Source: Candidatus Thorarchaeota archaeon
Lineage (GTDB): Archaea > Asgardarchaeota > Thorarchaeia > Thorarchaeales > Thorarchaeaceae
NCBI GenBank assembly: GCA_019894665.1
Contig: JAGXOC010000014.1
Span: forward strand, 1 to 36,851
DNA: 36,851 bases
Direction of reading: 5' to 3'
Part shown: piece by piece, positions 29,869-36,851 of the stretch
Position numbering within the stretch: the stretch's first letter is position 1
Layout: the number at the start of each line of letters is the position of its first letter
The notes under the pieces: model-generated
What the model was told of the DNA's origin: nothing
Database searches by the model: none
The model's input: only the letters and a program-made list of their open reading frames with translations
Position numbers and translations under genes: made by a program

Positions 29869-29887
29869 TGTAATATGTAAGCTGTAA
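29869..29887. repeat. three 7-nt-phased TGTAA repeats upstream of the MFS gene
   Basis: TGTAATA TGTAAGC TGTAA at 29869, 29876, 29883, followed by TATATG-TTA-CATAT. Confidence 0.5.
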
Positions 29888-29903
29888 TAAATATTGCTAT
29901 TAT

Positions 29904-31283
29904 ATGTTACATATGGAAGAAGGAGTAGATAGTTGGCCCGGACAACCAAAGTGGATGATCAACCAAACCAAAAATACCCACAGGCGAATAAAGAAAAGGC
30001 CGTTCGATTCAGAGATCACTAGCATGTCAGTCGAGCTAAGGAAACTACGGTACATGGATAAGATACGACTCATTAGTCGGGATGCTCGATTGACAATTGT
30101 TGCCTTCATGTTCTCGGCGTTTGGTTTCGGGATAAATGATGTATTGTTCAATCTGTATATGCTCGAGGCTGGGTTTGGAGAGGACTTTCTTGGTTTCTTC
30201 CTCTCTATCTCTATGTTTCTGGCTGGCGCCCTCGCAATTCTAGCTGGAATGGTAGCTGATAGATATTCCAGAAAGAAGATACTCCTTGTAGCAAATGTCA
30301 CTCTCTTCATTGCGATATTCATTCAATACTCTACTCTCTCCCCAATCTTCCTCCTACTATCTCAGATTCTCAATGGAATTGGCTATGGATTCACTGCGGT
30401 CTGTTGGGGCCCGTACACAGTAAGTGTCACAACTGAAGAGGAACGAGTCCATGTGTTTAGCGTTCGATTCGCGTTCTTTTTGGTCGCCAGTCTTCTTGGC
30501 TCTCTGACAGGAGGGTTCTTGCCTACAATCTGGACCAATTTGGGTGTCGCAATGAATCTACTGACTGCTTACAGATTCTCTCTCTGGACAGCGTTGATTC
30601 CTCTTGCATTGTTAGTGCTAACCATTATCCGAATGACCCCTGACAAAGTCAATACGAATAGAAGGCGCCTCAGTTTTGACAATGTCCGTAATCGTGGGTT
30701 TATTGGTAAGTATGCGTTCGCCTGGACAGTATCTGGACTAGGTGCTGGCATGTTCGTTCATTTCTTCAATGTGTTCTTCAGCCGTGCATTCAATGCTGAC
30801 GCAACCACAATTGGCATCATTTTCGCAATCAACACATTGGTTATGGCCGTAGGGAATTTTGCATCACCTGCTATTGTAGATCGATTTGGAAAGCTTGCTA
30901 CAATCATTTGGTTCCAGGTGATCTCAATACCGTTTCTCCTGTCGCTTGCGTGGTCACCAGTCCTTTATTTTGCAATCTTCGGATTTGTAGGGCGTGCCTT
31001 GTTCATGAACATCGCATGGCCAGTGATGGATGTATTCTATATGGAAGGTCTCGAAAAAGAGGAACAGTCAACTGCGATGGGTGTCATCAACACAGGCGAC
31101 TCTCTCAGCCGTGCCATAGGTCTCAACATCGGTGGTTGGCTAATGGCTGCGGGATTTCTTCGGGCACCATTCGCATTAGCTACTGTGCTCTATACTGCCA
31201 GCATTATGCTGTTCTATTGGTTCTTCGGAAAGTCCAGTGAGGAATCCACATCTAGCGATGAATCAGTTGCATACATAGAATGA
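29904..31283 (+). CDS. MFS transporter
   Basis: ~12 hydrophobic segments; GMVADRYSRKKILL motif. Confidence 0.88.
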   Translation: MLHMEEGVDSWPGQPKWMINQTKNTHRRIKKRPFDSEITSMSVELRKLRYMDKIRLISRDARLTIVAFMFSAFGFGINDVLFNLYMLEAGFGEDFLGFFLSISMFLAGALAILAGMVADRYSRKKILLVANVTLFIAIFIQYSTLSPIFLLLSQILNGIGYGFTAVCWGPYTVSVTTEEERVHVFSVRFAFFLVASLLGSLTGGFLPTIWTNLGVAMNLLTAYRFSLWTALIPLALLVLTIIRMTPDKVNTNRRRLSFDNVRNRGFIGKYAFAWTVSGLGAGMFVHFFNVFFSRAFNADATTIGIIFAINTLVMAVGNFASPAIVDRFGKLATIIWFQVISIPFLLSLAWSPVLYFAIFGFVGRALFMNIAWPVMDVFYMEGLEKEEQSTAMGVINTGDSLSRAIGLNIGGWLMAAGFLRAPFALATVLYTASIMLFYWFFGKSSEESTSSDESVAYIE

Positions 31284-31420
31284 GGTGTGGCCAGGTCGCG
31301 GCAGAGCTCAATGTGGTAGGAGGGGGGGAGTTATGTAATGAGGGCATGTTACGAAAACTAGGCCCTACCGATTCTCTGACCACGCGCATACGTGGGTTTT
31401 GGGTCCTATTAAGCTTCTCC
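31284..31420. ncRNA. candidate structured RNA or complex terminator between convergent genes
   Basis: GC-rich relative to flanks; paired segments GGTAGG/CCTACC, CAGAG/CTCTG, GGT/ACC nested, plus hairpin CCACG-CGCATA-CGTGG; strand uncertain. Confidence 0.35.
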
Positions 31421-31473
31421 ATCAGTGTATAATATTCGCGCTGATATGCATAATCAAGCCAGTCGCTAATATT

Positions 31474-34467
31474 TCACAGTAAATCAGGTATTCCAATTTC
31501 GAATGTGGTTTCTCGCTCATTCAGAAGTTTGATTGTCCATCCATGTGCTTCAACAAGACGCTTGACGATAGCAAGTCCATAGCCTTGTCCTTTCTTGCTC
31601 GTTGTAAAACCCCGAAGGAAAATCTTGGAACGTTGAATCTCAGGGATTGTCTTCCCATCATTCGTTACTCTGATTCGATATGCACCATCTGTCTTTGTTG
31701 ATCTCACATCTATCCTACTTGGTTGTCCATGTTGGATAGCGTTGTCAAAGAGATTTCGAAAGATTTGAGCGACCTTACGTTGATCTGCACTAATGACGGG
31801 CAGCCCTTCTTGTGAATAGCTTACGCTCGCTGGGATGATTGAATCTGCGACTTCTTTCACTAGCGACGTCAAATCAACATTCTCAGTTTCTTCAATAATC
31901 AACCCCGCATCTGCAAGAGCTACTGAGTGATCAACCATCTCACTAGTTTCATTCAGCAGAGTTCGCAGTTTTGTGAGATGGCTAAAGTTCTGCTCTTCTT
32001 CCAGCAACTCGATAAAACCAAGCATATTATGAAAGATGTTTTTCAGATCGTGACTCATAGTATGAGCGAAGTCGCTAAGTTCTTCCTTCTGTTTCTTCAA
32101 CATCTCTAGGGCCGTTTTCTGTTCTGTGATGTCAGTTATGACTCCCTCAATGTATCCCTTATCGGACCAGAGACTGATTGAGAAGCGCATCCACCTACGT
32201 TCTCCATCCTTCGTTGACACAGGGAGTTCGGTAACAAGCCTCTGCTCCTCACGGATTTTCTTTTTCAGCTCCTCCCATTCATTCGGTTGAATGAGAATGT
32301 CTCTGATGAAACTTGAACCATCAATCACTGACCCTTTCTTTTCAAATCCAAAACTCTTGGCAAACTGGTCATTATATTCGAGTATCATTCCATCGGAAAT
32401 TCTGACCCTGAACAATCCTACCAGTGCATTATCGTACAGTTCTTTGTAGCTCTCTCTGCTCTCTACTAATGCTTGTTCTACAAGAGTCCTATCTGTAATA
32501 TTCTGTACATGAATGATGAATCCTTGGAGGTCTTCTTCTTTCCCATATTTGATTGGCGAACAAACGCAATCAATATGCATGATGCCACGCTTGTTAGTTT
32601 TGTAGAGGTCATGATTTTTGACTTTCGAGAAATCAAATCGATATTGAGTCATTGCAATATCTCCTCTACGAAGACTATCCTTCACATAATCTGGAGTGTT
32701 AGGATCACCAAATAAATCGAAACCGATGAAATCCTCCTGTGCATCCAGTCCAAAAAGATCAAGGGCTGCCTTGTTTGCCCCCACCAATATGCCATCTGAG
32801 TCAAAGAGTTCAATGCAGATTGGTGACTCTTCGAAAATTGTGCGAAACATCTCTTCATTTGCTTTAAGAGCAGTTTCAGTCAATTTACGCTCGGTCGTAT
32901 CTGAAACATGAAGAACAAATCCACGTGGTTTCCCCTCCTCATCTTGGAGGGCTGAAAGTGTAACATCCATGTATATGGCGTCGGTACGAGAGGTCTCTAA
33001 GAGACCCCGCTCTGCAATGTACTCAAAGTCCCATTTGTAATCAAAGCGATACACTTCTCCTCTACGTACACTCTCCAAAACCTCCTCTGGTAATCTTGAG
33101 TCTTTGAAAAGATTAAGACCTAGGATGTTTTCTCGGTTCTTTACGCCAAGTAACTCTAGACCGGCTTTGTTAATATCAATGAGCAATCCTTCTGAGTCGA
33201 AGATTCCTATTGCCCCCGGCGCATGATCAAAGACACCCTGCCACCACTTCTCTCGAAATTGCATTGTTTCAGTCATCAATGATGCATCTTTTTTATCCAA
33301 CTCAATTTCCTGAGCGGAGCAAAGGATAGTAGTAACATTACCTTCATCGTTAGTGAGAACCCTATCTTGGCAAAGTATCTTCTTCTGAACTCCTCTTGGA
33401 GTTTCGATGACCATTTCACAGGACCCACCAGGTCCTCCTACAAGCAATGACTGGAGATATTCCGTAGCTTTGTCCCTACTATGCTCTGGGATATAATCCT
33501 CAATCCAGTTTGTACCTACTACTCCACTCTCTTCACGCTCAAGAAGTTGGCAGCCCTTCTGGTTGATCATTGTCACGTTGTATTGAGTGTCTAGTGCCAG
33601 AATCATTGTGCCTGCTATGTCAAGATATCTCTGAGCTTTGTCCCGTTCTTCTCTTAGGAGGCTCTCCTGTTGAACTCTTTCTGTGATGTCTTGTACTGTC
33701 CCCATCATCCGAATTGCTTCACCCTCTTCATCAAATGTCACTTCACCTGCTTCATGAACAAAGCGGATTGTCCCATCACTGTGTGCAACTCGATGGTCAG
33801 TACTGTATTTCTGATTCTCATGAATTGCTTTTTCTACTGACTCGCGGACGAACTCTCTATCATTTTCATGAACTGCATTGAGGAATGCCTCGTATGTGGC
33901 CTCGAATTCTTGTGGGGCCAACCCGAAAATCCGAAAGATCTCATCAGACCACACTATGTTGTCTTTGACGATATCCCAATCCCAGTGTCCTATTTGCGCA
34001 ATACGTTGTGCTTCGGCAAGTTTCGCCTCACTCTCCCGAAGTCTATGTTCTGAATCAACGAGCGCACCCTCTGTCCTCCGTTTCTCAACCGAGGTGAGAA
34101 TATAGTACGATAGCTCAGCGTACAAACCTTCAATCTTGGACGAACTCTTTCGAATATAGTAGTCCGCCCCTAGATTGAGTGCCTGAATCGCAATTTCTTC
34201 TCGACTCTTCCCAGTGAAAATGATTACAGGAATATCATTCTCATTTACTCTAATCTGTTTCAGAATATCAAGACCTGTGGGTTTGTTTTCACCAAGATCG
34301 ATGTCACAAACTGCGACATCGAACTTTTCCTCAAGAAGGAGATTCATCGCCTCCTCTGGAGTTTCCGCAGGTACAATCTCATAATCTGAACTCTGACGTT
34401 TCAAGAACTGTTCACTAAGTTCTAGATGAACTGGGTCGTCGTCTACCATAAGAACACGAATGGCCAT
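31474..34467 (-). CDS. REC - 5x PAS - histidine kinase
   Basis: VLMVDDDPVH...VAVCDIDL...IIFTGK (REC); five PAS-like segments; FAHTMSHDLKNIFHNMLG; HATPase NLFDNAIQHG...GYGLAIVKRLVEAHG. Confidence 0.92.
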   Translation of the reverse strand: MAIRVLMVDDDPVHLELSEQFLKRQSSDYEIVPAETPEEAMNLLLEEKFDVAVCDIDLGENKPTGLDILKQIRVNENDIPVIIFTGKSREEIAIQALNLGADYYIRKSSSKIEGLYAELSYYILTSVEKRRTEGALVDSEHRLRESEAKLAEAQRIAQIGHWDWDIVKDNIVWSDEIFRIFGLAPQEFEATYEAFLNAVHENDREFVRESVEKAIHENQKYSTDHRVAHSDGTIRFVHEAGEVTFDEEGEAIRMMGTVQDITERVQQESLLREERDKAQRYLDIAGTMILALDTQYNVTMINQKGCQLLEREESGVVGTNWIEDYIPEHSRDKATEYLQSLLVGGPGGSCEMVIETPRGVQKKILCQDRVLTNDEGNVTTILCSAQEIELDKKDASLMTETMQFREKWWQGVFDHAPGAIGIFDSEGLLIDINKAGLELLGVKNRENILGLNLFKDSRLPEEVLESVRRGEVYRFDYKWDFEYIAERGLLETSRTDAIYMDVTLSALQDEEGKPRGFVLHVSDTTERKLTETALKANEEMFRTIFEESPICIELFDSDGILVGANKAALDLFGLDAQEDFIGFDLFGDPNTPDYVKDSLRRGDIAMTQYRFDFSKVKNHDLYKTNKRGIMHIDCVCSPIKYGKEEDLQGFIIHVQNITDRTLVEQALVESRESYKELYDNALVGLFRVRISDGMILEYNDQFAKSFGFEKKGSVIDGSSFIRDILIQPNEWEELKKKIREEQRLVTELPVSTKDGERRWMRFSISLWSDKGYIEGVITDITEQKTALEMLKKQKEELSDFAHTMSHDLKNIFHNMLGFIELLEEEQNFSHLTKLRTLLNETSEMVDHSVALADAGLIIEETENVDLTSLVKEVADSIIPASVSYSQEGLPVISADQRKVAQIFRNLFDNAIQHGQPSRIDVRSTKTDGAYRIRVTNDGKTIPEIQRSKIFLRGFTTSKKGQGYGLAIVKRLVEAHGWTIKLLNERETTFEIGIPDLL

Positions 34468-34552
34468 ATTGGCACAGCCCCATTTTCAGATTACATTGTA
34501 CCTTCTTATTACCTTTGACAGGATGGAAATCAAGGGGGGGAAATATCTGCAA

Positions 34553-34562
34553 ACCTTATATC
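34553..34562 (+). promoter_or_regulatory. archaeal TATA-like element upstream of the 34605 gene
   Basis: accTTATATC followed ~30 nt later by GGAGG (34591-34595) and TTG 34605. Confidence 0.45.
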
Positions 34563-34604
34563 TGTCCAAACCCTCCCACTGTATAGTCAGGGAGGTTGCT
34601 ATTA

Positions 34605-35993
34605 TTGGGAATCCCATTGTTTGACGGTATTGGTGTTTTCTTCCGAAAACGAAGATATCTAGCTTATCTCATTGTGTTTGTTGCTACTACCTTTCTCGCG
34701 CTTTTCATGGGATGGTTGATGAATACTTTTGCTGGTGATCCTATTGAGGATATGCTTGTATTGTTATTTGCATACATCGGCTCTGCAGGTACAATTTATT
34801 TTGCATTTGGCTCATTACTCACTGGCATTGGTGCTGATCGACTATGGATTACAAGACGAGGTAGAGGTAGAACTACAGAGCTGAAAGGTCTCAGTTGGAT
34901 GGTTGTTTCATTCGCTATCTCCGTATTCCTTTCGATTTTAACTGGTCCTCTTACAATGCTATTCTTTGCCATGTTCTGTTGGGTCGGTTGGATTGCGTTC
35001 CAAGGCTATCTGTCTACCAGAACAAGCCTGAGAATTGCTACAATTGCAGAACCAAAAAAAGGTGGTTTCCTACTAGGAACAGGGAGCTTCATTCTCCTGC
35101 TAATTGGATTGGTTCTAATCGGAGCAGAAGCACTCCTTGCTCTATATTTGATTCCGAATGATGTCCTCGGATTGGGTACTATGATAAATAGTATCTTCTC
35201 TAATGCGACTTTGAATATAATGACCCAGTTCAACTTTCTAGTCATTGCTTATGCAGCGATGGGTCTGTTTGCTCTTGTTATGTTATTCTCATTTATCAGG
35301 AATGCTGGGAAAGGTGCAGCACTGAACATTGCACTTCTGACCAACTTCATTGCAATTTACGCAGGATACTTCCTCGTCAATGTATTAAGAAGGAATGATA
35401 GCTTTAGTATGACTCCTGTGGATATTGGTATGTCCCTGTTCTTCTTGGCGTATGCGCTGAGTGGTATCGGTCGAACTGCAACTGAAGCTGCTGAAAAGCC
35501 TGGTGGACGAACTGGAGATTTTGGACCACTTATCACCTTCTTCTTGGCGAGTGGATACTTCTTTGTTGACAGCATAATCGCAGTTGCTTCAAATCCCTCG
35601 AGTCAGATTTGGAGCTGGTTCCAAGCAGGTATTCTAGCTGATCCACGGTTCTTCTTCCTATTTAGAGACGTTGCAAAATTGATTGCATTCCCCCTAGCCG
35701 CAATCTTTACTGCACTCTATTATCTACGTAGCGAACGTACCGAACGTATTGTGGAGCGAGCGAGAGAGGATGGTGAAACTTTCGATCCTGATGAAGTGGA
35801 TAAAGACATTGCAGATAGAACTCCAGACCCTGGTGAGACTTGGGCAAGTGAAACTGCTGAGGGTGTCAAAGAAGGGAAACCTGGACATGACCTGTCAGCA
35901 CCAGATCCTGATAGAATGTCAGTTGGCGATAGTCGCCGTCTTGGCAAAGCAAAGCGCTTTGGTGATGACGACGAGGATGACGCAAGCAATTAG
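34605..35993 (+). CDS. polytopic membrane protein with an acidic cytoplasmic tail, unknown function
   Basis: Multiple TM segments; C-terminal DEVDKDIADRTPDPGE...FGDDDEDDASN. TTG 34605 has a better SD spacing than the tracked 34596. Confidence 0.75.
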   Translation: MGIPLFDGIGVFFRKRRYLAYLIVFVATTFLALFMGWLMNTFAGDPIEDMLVLLFAYIGSAGTIYFAFGSLLTGIGADRLWITRRGRGRTTELKGLSWMVVSFAISVFLSILTGPLTMLFFAMFCWVGWIAFQGYLSTRTSLRIATIAEPKKGGFLLGTGSFILLLIGLVLIGAEALLALYLIPNDVLGLGTMINSIFSNATLNIMTQFNFLVIAYAAMGLFALVMLFSFIRNAGKGAALNIALLTNFIAIYAGYFLVNVLRRNDSFSMTPVDIGMSLFFLAYALSGIGRTATEAAEKPGGRTGDFGPLITFFLASGYFFVDSIIAVASNPSSQIWSWFQAGILADPRFFFLFRDVAKLIAFPLAAIFTALYYLRSERTERIVERAREDGETFDPDEVDKDIADRTPDPGETWASETAEGVKEGKPGHDLSAPDPDRMSVGDSRRLGKAKRFGDDDEDDASN

Positions 35994-36003
35994 TTCGCTG
36001 GAA

Positions 36004-36026
36004 TGAGGGTTTCTTTCAGACCCTCA
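36004..36026 (+). terminator. intrinsic-terminator-like hairpin
   Basis: TGAGGGTTT-ctttc-AGACCCTCA (one G-U), then cttcccctctttctttt, just after the stop at 35993. Confidence 0.7.
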
Positions 36027-36086
36027 CTTCCCCTCTTTCTTTTAAAACAAAAAACCTGACTGGGCCATAAGATACTCTAACCCAGA

Positions 36087-36236
36087 CTAGAGAACCATTG
36101 CCACCATCAGCAGAATTGTGAACATGATTGATACCAATGCACAGTTCACACAAAGCCCTTCCTTGATCTCTTTCTTATCTCGTGGGCTCAATTTCTGAGA
36201 TTCAGCAACTTCGTCATCCTTTTTGTCATCAGTCAA
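36087..36236 (-). CDS. 49-aa tail-anchored microprotein, not in the supplied ORF track
   Basis: AGGAGG SD 7 nt before TTG; MTDDKKDDEVAESQKLSPRDKKEIKEGLCVNCALVSIMFTILLMVAMVL*. Confidence 0.7.
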   Translation of the reverse strand: MTDDKKDDEVAESQKLSPRDKKEIKEGLCVNCALVSIMFTILLMVAMVL

Positions 36237-36304
36237 TTGGTGGCCTCCTGAATGCAGAGTGATTTGCTTAAGACGTATTAAAGGTACGTGTTTTTGTGAG
36301 TTCT

Positions 36305-36802
36305 CTACCTGTTCAGTAACTTCTCAAGCTCAATTTCATCTGCTATCAGGATTCCATCTATACTGACAAGGGGAATCTCTGGTTTTAGTTTCCGAGATTC
36401 GTTGACAGCATCTTTGTGAACTGCTACTATTGTAAATCCCAATGCTCCGTAGAACTTCTGTGCTTGAATGTTATCGTTCGTTGTGATAACCCAAACTCGG
36501 GAACACCTGAGGGATTCGGCTTCTTCAACTGCTGCGTATACTAAAGCTCTCCCTACTCCAGCTCTTTGTTTGAGGACATTCAAGGTTATTATTTCGAGCA
36601 TATTATCGTTTACGTTCCAAGTGAGTATCCCGATATATTGACTATCAATCTCTGCAACAAATCCCGGAAGTCTATCAGCTTGAAGAATAGCGCCTCTAGT
36701 TACGACCCTAGTAGATCCCCACCTCTCACTGAGAATTCTCTGTACCCACTCTCTATCGGAATCCTCAATTTTACGGATGAGATGTTCGTTAGTATTTTTC
36801 AG
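36305..36802 (-). CDS. GNAT acetyltransferase; N-terminal half lies upstream of the tracked ATG and lacks a canonical start
   Basis: LKNTNEHLIRKIEDSDREWVQRILSERWGSTRVVTRGAILQADRLPGFVAEIDSQYIGILTWNVNDN is in frame with MLEIITLNVLKQRAGVGRALV...; in-frame stops TAG TGA just upstream. Confidence 0.75.
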   Translation of the reverse strand: MKNTNEHLIRKIEDSDREWVQRILSERWGSTRVVTRGAILQADRLPGFVAEIDSQYIGILTWNVNDNMLEIITLNVLKQRAGVGRALVYAAVEEAESLRCSRVWVITTNDNIQAQKFYGALGFTIVAVHKDAVNESRKLKPEIPLVSIDGILIADEIELEKLLNR

Positions 36803-36851
36803 TTTCTCTCACTAAATAAAAATGCGTAAAGTTTGAAGATAAAGCATCTCT

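Noticed and set aside
34534-34540. G7 tract upstream of the 34605 membrane gene as a phase-variable promoter
   Set aside because: It lies just before the TATA-like element, but one short tract without variant data is not enough evidence.
1-36851. CRISPR array, tRNA/rRNA genes, transposons or integrase-type mobile elements
   Set aside because: No regularly spaced repeats, no T-loop/acceptor pattern, no transposase or integrase motifs found by eye; a tRNAscan-SE and ISfinder run would be decisive.

Overview
This is a gene-dense archaeal chromosomal window, about 95% coding by eye. I infer an Asgard archaeon, possibly Thorarchaeota-like, from three things: an Arf/Ras-like GTPase fused to longin/roadblock-like and winged-helix-like regions, an archaeal/Sec11-type signal peptidase, and Shine-Dalgarno (SD)/TATA-type signals. 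Most genes are metabolic or transport: nadA, inorganic pyrophosphatase, kbl-like, pirin, creatininase, YhhN/lysoplasmalogenase, MFS x2, CaCA exchanger, persulfide-dioxygenase-like MBL-rhodanese, gamma-glutamyltransferase, aspartase-like, Na/Pi-PhoU, NIF3, a 2-hydroxyacid dehydrogenase and a REC-5xPAS-histidine kinase. I found no tRNA, rRNA, CRISPR array or transposon. The points most worth a second look are: (1) the multidomain GTPase truncated by the window start; (2) an untracked 49-aa tail-anchored microprotein with a canonical SD at 36087-36236; (3) a GNAT gene with its N-terminal half in frame but no ATG/GTG/TTG, plus two other loci with a good SD and no canonical in-frame start nearby; (4) a GC-rich, pairing-rich intergenic element at 31284-31420; (5) a PDO/rhodanese-GGT-aspartase gene run with a degenerate MBL metal motif; (6) an AAA+ ATPase with an uncharacterised C-terminal domain. 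Nothing here proves a new system. All family assignments come from reading motifs, not from searches.
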